DNA of 35,278 bases, from contig CABIYX010000014.1 in the NCBI GenBank assembly GCA_902363045.1, positions 1 to 35,278 of the forward strand. The letters are read 5' to 3'. Shown here piece after piece: positions 22,964 to 32,989 of the stretch; within the stretch, counting starts at the first letter, position 1; each line of letters opens with the position of its first letter. The notes below the pieces were generated by a model. It made no database searches, had not been told where the DNA came from, and worked only from the letters and a program-made list of their open reading frames with translations. The stretch is from Clostridiales bacterium. GTDB taxonomy: Bacteria > Bacillota > Clostridia > Oscillospirales > Oscillospiraceae. Both the position numbers and the translations under genes were made by a program.

Positions 22964-22998
22964 GCCCCTCCTCCCTGCGGAGGAGGGGCGTATTTTTT
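22964..22998 (+). terminator. Rho-independent terminator after radC
   Basis: A perfect 11-pair stem (GCCCCTCCTCC 22964-22974 with 22979-22989), loop CTGC, is followed by GTATTTTTT. Confidence 0.92.
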
Positions 22999-23031
22999 CA
23001 CAAAACCCGGAGGAATTTCCGTGCAATCTCC

Positions 23032-23060
23032 TTGTCATAGAACATTGGTTCTGGTACAAT
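23032..23060 (+). promoter_or_regulatory. uvrB promoter with LexA-type SOS box
   Basis: TTGTCA (23032-23037) and TACAAT (23055-23060) have 17-base spacing. Between them, AGAACATTGGTTCT (23039-23052) contains a perfect GAAC-N4-GTTC palindrome, the LexA site of Gram-positive bacteria. Repression by LexA and induction by DNA damage are expected. Confidence 0.88.
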
Positions 23061-23091
23061 GGATGCAAAGCAGTGGAGCGGAGGGGCACAG

Positions 23092-25065
23092 ATGCCGAAA
23101 TTTGAAGTTGTTTCTGAATATCAGCCCGCCGGCGACCAGCCGGAGGCCATCGCGGCCCTGTCCCGGGGGCTGGAGATGGGGCTGGACGAGCAGACCCTGC
23201 TGGGCGTCACCGGCTCGGGCAAGACCTTCACCATGGCCAAGATCATTGAGCAGGTCCAGCGCCCCACCCTGGTGCTGGCCCACAATAAGACCCTGGCCGC
23301 CCAGCTGTGCGCCGAGTTCCGGGAGTTTTTCCCCAACAACGCGGTGGAGTATTTCGTCTCCTACTACGACTACTACCAGCCGGAGGCCTACATCCCCCAT
23401 ACGGATACCTTCATTGAGAAGGACTCCGCCATCAACGAGGAGATCGACCGCCTGCGCCTGTCCGCCACCGCCTCCCTGCTGGAGCGCCGGGACGTGATCG
23501 TGGTCTCCTCCGTCTCCTGCATCTACGGCCTGGGCGAGCCGGAGGATTTTGCTCAGATGATGGTCTCCCTCCGGGTGGGGGCGCAGATCGAGCGGGACGA
23601 GCTGCTGAAAAAGCTGGTGGCCATCCGCTATGAGCGCAACGACATCGCCTTCGAGCGCAATATGTTCCGGGTCCGGGGGGACACGGTGGAGGTCTGGCCC
23701 GCCTACTGGAAGGACACCGCCATTCGGGTGGAATTTTTCGGGGACGAGATCGACCGCATCAGCGAGATCAACGTGGTCACCGGCTCCCCCATCCGGCGGC
23801 TGAACAACATCCCCATCTGGCCGGCCACCCACTATGTCACCCCCAAGGAGAAGATGGACGCCGCCGTCCAGGAGATCTATCGGGAGCTGGAGGAGCGCGT
23901 GGCCTTTTTCGAGGGGGAAGGCAAGCTCATCGAGGCCCAGCGGGTCAAGCAGCGCACCATGTACGACATCGAGATGATGCAGGAGCTGGGCTACTGCTCC
24001 GGCATCGAGAACTACTCCCGGGTGATCGAGGGGCGGCCGGTGGGCTCTCCCCCACACACCCTGCTGGATTACTTCCCCGAGGACTTCGTTCTCTTCATCG
24101 ATGAGAGCCACGTCACCCTCCCCCAGGTCCGGGCCATGTACAACGGGGACCGGGCCCGCAAGACCACCCTGGTGGACTATGGCTTCCGCCTGCCCTGTGC
24201 CTTTGACAACCGGCCGCTGAAATTTCCGGAGTTTGAGCAGCGGCTCAACCAGGTCATCTATGTCTCCGCCACCCCCGGGGAATACGAGCGCACCCGGTCA
24301 GGGCAGGTCGTGGAGCAGGTCATCCGTCCCACCGGCCTGCTGGACCCCCGCATCGAGGTCCGCCCGGTGGAGGGGCAGATCGACGACCTCATCGGGGAGA
24401 TCAACCAGCGCACAGCCCGCAAGGAACGGGTGCTGGTCACCACCCTCACCAAGAAGATGGCGGAGGACCTCACCACCTATCTCCAGGGGGCCGGGATCCG
24501 GGTGCGCTATATGCACCACGACATCGACACCATCGAGCGCATGGAGATCATCCGGGACCTCCGCCTGGGCACCTTTGACGTCCTGGTGGGCATCAACCTG
24601 CTGAGAGAGGGCCTGGACCTGCCGGAGGTCAGCTTGGTGGCCATTCTGGACGCGGACAAGGAGGGCTTCCTGCGGTCGGAGACCTCTCTGATCCAGACCA
24701 TCGGCCGGGCTGCCCGAAATGCCGACGGCATGGTCGTCATGTACGCGGATACCGTCACTCCCTCCATGCGCCGGGCTATCGATGAGACGGAGCGCCGCCG
24801 GGAAAAGCAGGACGCCTTCAACAGGGCCCACGGCATCGTGCCCAAAACAGTGGTCAAGTCGGTACGGGAGCTGCTGGAGCTGTCCGCCGCCTCCGACGAG
24901 GCGGCCTCCGCCCAGCGCCAGGGCCGGACCAAGACGATGACCAAGCAGGAGAAGGCCGCCGAGATCGCCCGCCTGGAGAAGGCCATGAAAGAGGCGGCGA
25001 AAATGCTGGAGTTCGAACTGGCAGCTTCCCTGCGGGATCAGATCATCGAACTGCGGGGGCAGTGA
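23092..25065 (+). CDS. uvrB: Excinuclease ABC subunit B
   Basis: UvrB is the damage-verifying helicase-like subunit of nucleotide excision repair and hands lesions from UvrA to UvrC. The 657-residue protein has the family start [20 protein letters not shown], Walker A GVTGSGKT at residues 38-45, the beta-hairpin region [12 protein letters not shown] near 92, Walker [12 protein letters not shown] near 338, helicase motifs ([29 protein letters not shown]), and a C-terminal UVR domain that contacts UvrC. ATG 23092 follows GGAGGGG. Its promoter carries a LexA box. The final 72 bases are duplicated 224 bases downstream. Confidence 0.97.
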   Translation: MPKFEVVSEYQPAGDQPEAIAALSRGLEMGLDEQTLLGVTGSGKTFTMAKIIEQVQRPTLVLAHNKTLAAQLCAEFREFFPNNAVEYFVSYYDYYQPEAYIPHTDTFIEKDSAINEEIDRLRLSATASLLERRDVIVVSSVSCIYGLGEPEDFAQMMVSLRVGAQIERDELLKKLVAIRYERNDIAFERNMFRVRGDTVEVWPAYWKDTAIRVEFFGDEIDRISEINVVTGSPIRRLNNIPIWPATHYVTPKEKMDAAVQEIYRELEERVAFFEGEGKLIEAQRVKQRTMYDIEMMQELGYCSGIENYSRVIEGRPVGSPPHTLLDYFPEDFVLFIDESHVTLPQVRAMYNGDRARKTTLVDYGFRLPCAFDNRPLKFPEFEQRLNQVIYVSATPGEYERTRSGQVVEQVIRPTGLLDPRIEVRPVEGQIDDLIGEINQRTARKERVLVTTLTKKMAEDLTTYLQGAGIRVRYMHHDIDTIERMEIIRDLRLGTFDVLVGINLLREGLDLPEVSLVAILDADKEGFLRSETSLIQTIGRAARNADGMVVMYADTVTPSMRRAIDETERRREKQDAFNRAHGIVPKTVVKSVRELLELSAASDEAASAQRQGRTKTMTKQEKAAEIARLEKAMKEAAKMLEFELAASLRDQIIELRGQ

Positions 25066-25216
25066 GCGGGCCGCCTCTTTCTCCCCGCACACCGGGCGGG
25101 CGCGCCGGAAGGCGCGTACAAGCGTTTTGTCGGAGGCAAAACCTTGCCGCAGGCGGAATTGATTTCCGCCGAGGATTTAAAAAATCCGGGGTCCCCGCGG
25201 ACCCTGTCCGTGGGGC

Positions 25217-25288
25217 GGCGGCGAAGATGCTGGAGTTCGAACTGGCGGCTTCCCTGCGGGATCAGATCATCGAACTGCGGGGGAAGTA
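25217..25288 (+). repeat. Duplicated 3' end of uvrB
   Basis: Bases 25217-25288 repeat 24993-25064, the end of uvrB, over 72 positions with only a few differences near two third-codon positions and the stop. The copy keeps the reading [21 protein letters not shown] and ends TAG instead of TGA. It has no gene upstream and lies just before the RAYT start. The 150 bases between the two copies hold short GC palindromes but no gene. Confidence 0.85.
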
Positions 25289-25299
25289 GGGAGAATGTT

Positions 25300-25809
25300 A
25301 TGGATCCTCTTCCAAAACGAAAACCGAATCGTTTGGCCGGATATGATTACAGCCAATCGGGCGCGTATTTTATTACGATATGCGCAAAAGGCCGCCACAC
25401 GATATTTGGTACCGTTTGTGTAGGGCGCGACGACCTCGGCGCGCCGTATGTGAAACTCTCGGAGTACGGTACAATGGTAGAGAACCATATTTGTACCATT
25501 GAGCAGGCTTATTCAAACGTGACCGTGGAAAAATTTGTCGTGATGCCAAATCATGTTCACCTTTTGTTTGCTATAACCAGAAGGGAGAGCGGCGCGCCGA
25601 GGTCGTCGCGCCCTACAAAATTAGTGCCCAGAATTGTTGCTGCCTTAAAGCGATTTACCAACAAAGAGGCCGGTTTGGACCTATGGCAAGCCTCTTATCA
25701 CGACCACATCGTTCGCAGCGAGGCGGACTATCTCCGCATTTGGAGCTATATCGACACCAACCCTGCCAAATGGCGGGAGGACTGCTACTATACAGAAACA
25801 GAGGGATAG
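25300..25809 (+). CDS. REP-associated tyrosine transposase (RAYT, IS200-like)
   Basis: The 169-residue protein is a TnpA_REP-type HUH endonuclease: YDYSQSGAYFITICAKGRH at residues 15-33, the HUH motif MPNHVHLLF with His85 and His87, and the C-terminal WQASYHDHIVRSEADYLRIW, then YIDTNPAKW, where the catalytic tyrosine lies. RAYTs cut and join single-stranded REP hairpins. Two loops of this gene consist of REP-like sequence (25420-25446 and, inverted, 25591-25616) encoding VGRDDLGAP and GAPRSSRPT. The same palindrome recurs near uvrA and recD2. ATG 25300 is taken as start; the ribosome site GGGAGA is close. It is probably domesticated or slowly mobile. Confidence 0.88.
   Translation: MDPLPKRKPNRLAGYDYSQSGAYFITICAKGRHTIFGTVCVGRDDLGAPYVKLSEYGTMVENHICTIEQAYSNVTVEKFVVMPNHVHLLFAITRRESGAPRSSRPTKLVPRIVAALKRFTNKEAGLDLWQASYHDHIVRSEADYLRIWSYIDTNPAKWREDCYYTETEG
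25420..25446 (+). repeat. REP type 2 palindrome inside the RAYT gene, copy A
   Basis: GTAGGGCGCGACGACC followed by TCGGCGCGCCG matches the type 2 REP units at 30181, 32601 and 32856. It is read in frame as VGRDDLGAP. Copy B at 25591 is its exact inverse over 26 bases. Confidence 0.85.
25591..25616 (-). repeat. REP type 2 palindrome inside the RAYT gene, copy B (inverted)
   Basis: The minus strand reads the same GTAGGGCGCGACGACC-TCGGCGCGCC unit as copy A. The two copies can pair as a 26-base stem around the HUH-coding segment. Confidence 0.85.
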
Positions 25810-25813
25810 CGCC

Positions 25814-26299
25814 ATGTCCAAAAAAGAGGAAAAGACCAATGTCATGCGGGTGCTGGAGCAGAAGTGCATCCCCTTCACCCCCCACACTTACCCCCATGAG
25901 GATGGAGTGGCGGTGGACGGGATCACTGTGGCCAGGAGCATGGGCCAGGACCCGGAGTGCGTGTTCAAGACCCTGGTGGCCCGGGGGGCCTCCAAGGCTC
26001 TGTATGTGTTCGACATTCCGGTGGGGGATACGCTGGACCTGAAGAAGGCGGCCCGGGCGGTGGGTGAGAAATCCATCGCCATGCTGCCCCAGAAGGAGCT
26101 GCTGCCCAACACCGGATATGTCCACGGGGGATGTTCTCCGGTGGGGATGAAGAAGCAGTACCCCACCGTGTTCCACGAGACGGCGGAGATCCTGGACACC
26201 ATCACCGTCTCCGCGGGCAAGATCGGCTATCAGGTGGAGCTTGCCCCCGGCGATTTGATCGATCTGGTAGGAGGTACGACAGCAGACCTGACGGTATGA
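25814..26299 (+). CDS. ybaK: Cys-tRNA(Pro)/aminoacyl-tRNA deacylase, YbaK type
   Basis: The 161-residue protein belongs to the YbaK/EbsC editing family: residues 1-20 KTNVMRVLEQKCIPF, the HEDGVAVDGITVARSMG block, CVFKTLVARG near 54, LDLKKAARAVGEKS near 76, and the GGCSPVGMKK motif near 103, which forms the substrate pocket. Members hydrolyse mischarged Cys-tRNA(Pro). The gene begins four bases after the RAYT stop, with GAGGGA upstream, so it may share its transcript. The sequence is full length. Confidence 0.9.
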   Translation: MSKKEEKTNVMRVLEQKCIPFTPHTYPHEDGVAVDGITVARSMGQDPECVFKTLVARGASKALYVFDIPVGDTLDLKKAARAVGEKSIAMLPQKELLPNTGYVHGGCSPVGMKKQYPTVFHETAEILDTITVSAGKIGYQVELAPGDLIDLVGGTTADLTV

Positions 26300-26337
26300 C
26301 GGAGGGAGGCGCGTCCCATGACATTCTTTCAGACAAA

Positions 26338-26463
26338 ATGGCGGGCCATGAATGGCTCCGACGGATGATCCTTGTTGTCTTGGCGCTGATGCTGGTGGGC
26401 TTCGGGGCGCGGCCATCCGTCAGGGGGACTGGGGCGTCTTTAGGCTTGCGGTGCTGCTGACCC
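26338..26463 (+). pseudogene. Possible frameshifted small membrane protein
   Basis: ATG 26338 starts a short frame with one hydrophobic segment, RMILVVLALMLVGFGA. After the GGGG run near 26403, the neighbouring frame continues IRQGDWGVFRLAVLLTRIC to TAG 26471-26473, which resembles the end of small single-helix proteins such as the CD1871A CXXC group, but lacks their CxxC. One added G would join the parts. A decayed gene is plausible; a chance hydrophobic frame cannot be excluded. Confidence 0.3.
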
Positions 26464-26485
26464 GGATCTGTTAGGAGGCGATGAT

Positions 26486-26806
26486 ATGTCCACCCGCCCG
26501 GAATTTGTACAGTACCTGCTGGACCAGCTGGAGGGTCTGGGGGAGCTGAGGGCCCAGAAGATGTTCGGGGATCACCTGATCTATCTGAACGACCGGCCCG
26601 CCCTGCTGGTGTGCGACGGGACTCCCTTTGCCAAGCCCCTGCCCTGCGTGGCGGAGCTGCTGAAGGACCGGCCCACGGCGCCTCCCTATGAGGGCGCCAA
26701 GGCCCACTACGTCCTGGACCCGGAGGACCGGGACACCCTGCGCCGGGCGGCGGAGCTGGTGTCCCAAAACAGCCCACCACCAAAAAAACGGAGGCGGAAG
26801 GCATGA
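26486..26806 (+). CDS. TfoX N-terminal domain protein
   Basis: The 106-residue protein matches the TfoX/Sxy N-terminal domain: FVQYLLDQLEGLGELRAQKMFGD, then HLIYLNDRPALLVCDGTPFAKP, and the closing YVLDPEDRDTLRRAAELV helix. The R-x-x-KMFG-x-x-x-IYL pattern is typical. In gamma-proteobacteria TfoX controls competence; stand-alone N-domain proteins in Firmicutes have no known role. TTAGGAGG precedes ATG 26486. It overlaps the CPCC gene by ATGA. Confidence 0.82.
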   Translation: MSTRPEFVQYLLDQLEGLGELRAQKMFGDHLIYLNDRPALLVCDGTPFAKPLPCVAELLKDRPTAPPYEGAKAHYVLDPEDRDTLRRAAELVSQNSPPPKKRRRKA

Positions 26807-27222
26807 CGAAGCCCACAGGCCGGAGGAAAGTTCAGTACCTCCCAGAGGCAGAAAATGACCTTATCATCATCGGAGGAGCGGACGGGCCCGCCTATCCCGT
26901 GGACACAGCAGAACCGGTCCCCGCTCCGGAACCGGAGCCGGAGCCCCAGGAGCCGGCTGGGATCTACCCCTGCCCCTGCTGCGGGTATTTGACCCTCCCT
27001 GTCCCCAGAAAGGAGGCGCTGGCCTGCATCTGCCCAGTGTGCTTCTGGGAGAACGATGTATTCGACCCCGGCGAGGACGACCCCAGCGATGAAAACCAAG
27101 GCATGACCCTGCGGCAGGGCCGGGAAAACTACCGGCGGTGGGGGGCGATGCATCAAGACTTCCTGCGCTTGGTCCGGCCGCCCCGGCCCAGTGAGTTCCC
27201 GCCCCCGGCGGATCCCCAATGA
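26803..27222 (+). CDS. CPCC-family cysteine-rich protein
   Basis: The 139-residue protein carries a Cys-rich CPCC domain from residue 55: YPCPCCGYLTL, then ICPVCFWENDVFDPGEDDP and NQGMTLRQGRENYRRWGA. The two CxxC pairs suggest zinc binding. Before it lies a Pro/Glu-rich linker (PAPEPEPEPQEP) and an N-terminal NDLIIIGGADGP segment not usual for the family. The ATG overlaps the TfoX-domain gene by four bases. CPCC proteins often occur near toxin-immunity genes but have no proven function. Confidence 0.82.
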   Translation: MTKPTGRRKVQYLPEAENDLIIIGGADGPAYPVDTAEPVPAPEPEPEPQEPAGIYPCPCCGYLTLPVPRKEALACICPVCFWENDVFDPGEDDPSDENQGMTLRQGRENYRRWGAMHQDFLRLVRPPRPSEFPPPADPQ

Positions 27223-27259
27223 TACAATACGAATCGGAATATAGTTGAGGAATATTACC

Positions 27260-30085
<2,826 letters not shown>

Positions 30086-30132
30086 GTTTCTCCGCCCACT
30101 GTCTGGTTCTGCTGTATTTTGCCTGAAACGCC

Positions 30133-30346
30133 GTAGGGGCGGGTCCCAGACCCGCCCGTCCCCCGAGGACCGTGACGCCCGTAGGGCGCGACGACTCGGC
30201 GCGCCGCCTTACAGGGTTTCGCTCGCCTGTCTACCGCCACAGAACGTTTCACCGCCACCCCGTAGGGGAGGGGCTTGCCCCTTCCGCCGTCCGGCTTTGC
30301 TGTGATCTGCCCGGGACGTTGTAGGGGCGGATCTCCTGATCCGCCC
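30133..30346 (+). repeat. REP array downstream of uvrA
   Basis: Four palindromic units start with GTAGGG: 30133-30157 (GGGCGGGTC-type), 30181-30205 (type 2, GGGCGCGACGAC-TCGGCGCGCC), 30262-30285 (GGGGAGGGGCTTGCCCC-type) and 30321-30346 (GGGGCGGATC-type). A shared leader ending GCTGT-N-AT-T-TGCC-N-G-N-ACG precedes the first and last. The 30086-30367 gap contains no gene. Confidence 0.85.
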
Positions 30347-30367
30347 GCCGGTTTACCCACGCAAAGC

Positions 30368-30592
30368 TCACCCCTCCAGCTCCCGGCCCAGGGCCAGGCC
30401 GGTCCTTACCCCCAGCCGGAACCCCTGGACTGCGTAAAAGGCCAGGACGGCCCGGGCGTCCCGCGCCTGCTCCTGGTCCAGGGCGTCCCAGAACAGAGCG
30501 GCCCGGAAGGCGTCCCCGTCATCCATGGGCCGGCCTTCGATCTGCGGCAGGATATAGTGGTCATAGAGCCAGCGCATACACTCTGTCATCAT
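30368..30592 (-). CDS. Small hypothetical protein divergent from XRE regulator
   Basis: The 74-residue protein MMTECMRWLYDHYILPQIEG... is helical, with a C-terminal helix AVLAFYAVQGFRLGVRTGLAL. I recall similar short hypotheticals in Oscillospiraceae but no function. Start ATG 30592 or 30589 is chosen because a consensus promoter (TTGACA, 17 bases, TATAAT on the minus strand) ends at 30626; the longer frame to 30769 would begin upstream of that promoter inside the XRE gene. It is transcribed divergently from the XRE regulator and probably controlled by it. Confidence 0.65.
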   Translation of the reverse strand: MMTECMRWLYDHYILPQIEGRPMDDGDAFRAALFWDALDQEQARDARAVLAFYAVQGFRLGVRTGLALGRELEG

Positions 30593-30606
30593 CGAAACAC
30601 CCCGAA

Positions 30607-30640
30607 CACGAACTATTATAATGTTATTATAATCACGAAC
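30607..30640. promoter_or_regulatory. Divergent operator: CACGAAC and ATTATAAT repeats
   Basis: The segment reads CACGAAC, T, ATTATAAT, GTT, ATTATAAT, CACGAAC. The two ATTATAAT blocks supply -10 boxes on both strands and the two CACGAAC copies flank them as direct repeats. This is a compact shared control region, probably bound by the adjacent XRE protein. Confidence 0.7.
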
Positions 30641-30654
30641 TTTAAGATTGTCAA
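30626..30654 (-). promoter_or_regulatory. Consensus promoter of the minus-strand small gene
   Basis: On the minus strand TTGACA (plus 30649-30654) and TATAAT (plus 30626-30631) are separated by 17 bases, a full SigA consensus. The -10 box lies in the ATTATAAT repeat. Confidence 0.85.
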
Positions 30655-30671
30655 CAGGGAGCGTGAAGGAT

Positions 30672-30884
30672 TTGGAAATTATTCTGCCAAGTGTTGCGGA
30701 ACGGCTCAAGCCCCTGCGAAAGTCCCGGGGACTGACGCAGATGGAGATGGGGAAGCTCTTGAACTGCACCGACCGTCATTATCAAAAAATCGAGTATGGA
30801 CAGGTCAATCTGCCTGCCACTACGTTGATCTTTCTGGCCGACTTTTTTCATGTGACCACCGATTATCTGCTGGGCCGGGATTGA
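30672..30884 (+). CDS. XRE-family transcriptional regulator
   Basis: The small protein is one helix-turn-helix domain: SVAERLKPLRKSRGLTQMEM, then recognition helix CTDRHYQKIEYGQVNLP, then LIFLADFFHVTTDYLLGRD, the usual end of short XRE regulators. TTG 30672 has GGGAG ten bases upstream. GTG 30663 and TTG 30648 are alternatives with worse ribosome sites. It is divergent from the small gene at 30368-30592, with a repeat-rich operator between them. Repression of both genes is a likely but unproven role. Confidence 0.85.
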   Translation: MEIILPSVAERLKPLRKSRGLTQMEMGKLLNCTDRHYQKIEYGQVNLPATTLIFLADFFHVTTDYLLGRD

Positions 30885-30950
30885 CGGATGGGGAGCCATC
30901 GTGTAGGATGGAGACCTGAGACACTCAACGCAGAAGGAGATGGATGCAGC

Positions 30951-31502
30951 ATGGAACGGATTCGGCTGACAGACCCGGCGGACCCCCGCTTTGGGGAGGC
31001 CTTCGCCCTGTACGAGATCAGCTTCCCAGTTTATGAGCGGAGGACCCGGGCGGCCCAGGCGGCCCGGCTGAGCCATCCGGAATACCACTTTGATCTGTTG
31101 GTGGAGGGAGAGCGCTTCCTGGGGATCCTGCTGTTTTGGGAATCGGAAGGCTTCCGCTATGTGGAGCACTTCGCCACCTGTCCCCAGCTTCGTGGTCAGG
31201 GCGTGGGCGCCCGGGCGCTGGCCCAGCTGAACAGCGAGGGGATCCCCGTGGTGCTGGAGATCGACCCGCCCCGGGACGAGGTCTCCATCCGGAGACAGCA
31301 TTTTTATGAGCGCTGCGGCTTCTTCGCCAACACCTACCGCCATGTCCACCCCCCCTACCGGGCGGGCTATGAGGGTCATCCCCTGGTGGTGATGACTTGT
31401 CCCGCTCCGGCCTCTCAGGAGGAGTACGACCGCTTTGCCGCCTATCTGGGCGGGACCGTCATGGAGGACTGCAAGATCCCCCTGACCGAAACTGAGGAAT
31501 AA
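30951..31502 (+). CDS. GNAT-family N-acetyltransferase
   Basis: The 183-residue protein has the GNAT fold: an N-terminal strand-helix with FALYEISFPVYERR, a strand FLGILLFWES, the acetyl-CoA motif A region FATCPQLRGQGVGARAL (Q/RxxGxG/A) near residues 76-92, and motif B FYERCGFF near 118. It transfers an acetyl group from acetyl-CoA; the acceptor cannot be predicted. AAGGAGA lies ten bases before ATG 30951. It follows the XRE gene by 66 bases and precedes a membrane protein by 11. Confidence 0.88.
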   Translation: MERIRLTDPADPRFGEAFALYEISFPVYERRTRAAQAARLSHPEYHFDLLVEGERFLGILLFWESEGFRYVEHFATCPQLRGQGVGARALAQLNSEGIPVVLEIDPPRDEVSIRRQHFYERCGFFANTYRHVHPPYRAGYEGHPLVVMTCPAPASQEEYDRFAAYLGGTVMEDCKIPLTETEE

Positions 31503-31513
31503 AGGAGACCCCT

Positions 31514-32011
31514 ATGGATACCCTGCAATGGCTGACTGAGACGGAATTTGGAAAGTGCATCTTCACCATGCTGGTCTCGATGGTCCCCATCATCGAGCTG
31601 CGGGGCGGACTGCCCTTCGGCGTGGCCCTGGGCCTGCCCTACCACCTGGCTTTTCCCGCCGCCGTCCTGGGGAATCTGATCCCCGCCCCGTTCATCATCG
31701 TCTACATCCGCCGGATCTTTGAGCTGATGCGGAAATACCTGCCCCGGCTCAACGGCCTGGTGGACCGCATGGAAGAGAAGGCCCACCTCAAGGGTCAGAA
31801 GGTTCAGAAATACCAATACATCGGCCTGTGGCTCTTTGTGGCCATCCCGCTGCCGGGGACAGGGGCCTGGACCGGCTCGCTGGCCGCCGCGTTCCTGGGG
31901 ATGCGGCTGAAAAAGGCCATGCCTGCGGTCACCCTGGGCGTGCTCACCGCCGGGGCCATCATGCTGGCCCTCACCCATGTGGGGATCAACCTGTTTTCCG
32001 GGGCGGTGTGA
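31514..32011 (+). CDS. Small multidrug export (COG2426) family membrane protein
   Basis: The 165-residue protein has four hydrophobic segments (about residues 15-40, 45-70, 100-120 and 130-155). Family marks include the IIELRGGLPFG motif near 26, LGNLIPAPFIIVYIRRIF near 51 and VAIPLPGTGAWTGSLAA near 111. PF06695 proteins are called small multidrug exporters, but transport has little experimental support; the fold is related to SNARE-associated/DedA-like proteins. AAAGGAGA precedes ATG 31514. It is probably co-transcribed with the acetyltransferase. Confidence 0.88.
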   Translation: MDTLQWLTETEFGKCIFTMLVSMVPIIELRGGLPFGVALGLPYHLAFPAAVLGNLIPAPFIIVYIRRIFELMRKYLPRLNGLVDRMEEKAHLKGQKVQKYQYIGLWLFVAIPLPGTGAWTGSLAAAFLGMRLKKAMPAVTLGVLTAGAIMLALTHVGINLFSGAV

Positions 32012-32067
32012 CCGGGACGGTATCCATTTCGGGCCGTGGCGCATAGGATGGTCCGGAGGTGGTGACC

Positions 32068-32424
32068 GTGGAAATGCTGGAGGCCGCCCTGGCTCTGCTG
32101 TGCGCTGTGGGCGCGGGGAGCCTGCTGTGGCTGCTGTTTGGCCTGCTGGTCCGTCCGGCCCAGGGACGTGAGCCATGGGTGGTGCTCCCCGGGCGGGGGA
32201 GCGGTGAAGATCTGGAGGCCGGTCTGCGTCAGCTGGCCTGGCTGCGCCGGGCGGGGCTGTTCCGAGGCGAGGCGGTGATCTGGGACGAGGATCTGGACCG
32301 GGAGGGCCGTCAGCTGGCCCTGCGGCTGGCCCTGCGGTGGCCGTGGGTCACCTGCTGCCCGCCGGAGGAGCTGGAGGAGTGGCTGCGGGAGACGGTCCGG
32401 CAGACGGATGGAGCCTCTCGGTGA
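32068..32424 (+). CDS. Hypothetical single-pass membrane protein
   Basis: The 118-residue protein starts with one hydrophobic segment (ALALLCAVGAGSLLWLLFGLL, about residues 7-27), followed by a basic-to-acidic soluble part with LRQLAWLRRAGLF, then EAVIWDEDLDREGRQLALRL and a CCPPEELEEWL motif. I recognise no named family. GTG 32068 is the best start, seven bases after CGGAGGT; GTG 32059 and 32062 are in frame but too close. It lies 56 bases after the exporter-family gene. Confidence 0.65.
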   Translation: MEMLEAALALLCAVGAGSLLWLLFGLLVRPAQGREPWVVLPGRGSGEDLEAGLRQLAWLRRAGLFRGEAVIWDEDLDREGRQLALRLALRWPWVTCCPPEELEEWLRETVRQTDGASR

Positions 32425-32491
32425 ACAGAGGCTTCTGTTTGAGGGGCCGGTCCGCCGGTCCACCTCGGTGGAATGTTCCCCCAGCTATCCC

Positions 32492-32881
32492 GTAGGGGCG
32501 GCCCTATGTGGCCGCCCGCTGTCCGTTTTGCTGTGATTTGCCTGAGACGTTGTAGGGGCGGGTCTCCTGACCCGCCCGCCCTCCGCGGACCATGCCGCCC
32601 GTAGGGCGCGACGACCCGGCGCGCCGTCCCGCAGGGCAAAATTCCAGCGTTGACCGGAGAAATTCCGAAAACCGGCGGGAGGGGCAAGCCCCTCCCCTAC
32701 GGGGTGGCGGGGAAACGTCCCGCAACCGGGGACGGGCGGCCACAGAGGGCCGCCCCTACGACGTTTTAACGGCCCCGTTTGGTTCCGGAGGGACAGAAAT
32801 TGCCCCGTAGGGGCGGGTCTCCTGACCCGCCCACCCTCCGCGGACCATGCCGCCCGTAGGGCGCGACGACCCGGCGCGCCG
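32492..32881. repeat. REP array upstream of recD2
   Basis: The gap 32425-32989 has no gene but at least seven REP units. Type 1 (GTAGGGGCGG...CCGCCC): 32492-32517, 32552-32577, 32807-32832 and, inverted, 32734-32759. Type GGGGAGGGGCTTGCCCC, inverted: 32677-32700. Type 2 (GTAGGGCGCGACGACCC-GGCGCGCCG): 32601-32626 and 32856-32881. The pairs 32552/32601 and 32807/32856 form a composite unit with the same 23-base linker containing CTCCGCGGACCATGCCG. The pair 30133/30181 after uvrA is a diverged third copy. Confidence 0.88.
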
Positions 32882-32989
32882 CCCCGCAGAGCAAAATCCC
32901 GGCAAAACCGGACAACGAGAGGGTCAAACCCCCGTAAAAAACCACAGCAACCGGGACAGAGAGATAACAAACAGAGAGGAGAGGTCACC

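Noticed and set aside
23035..24111. Long minus-strand open frame opposite uvrB
   Set aside because: It is the antisense shadow of a complete uvrB, with no domain and no ribosome site.
25066..25289. Short coding frame between uvrB and the RAYT gene
   Set aside because: Its only protein-like part is the duplicated uvrB tail; the rest is GC palindromes and no ribosome site is seen.
30133..32881. CRISPR array
   Set aside because: The repeats are palindromic, irregularly spaced, occur in both orientations and have similar rather than unique sequences between them. They are REP elements; no cas gene is present.
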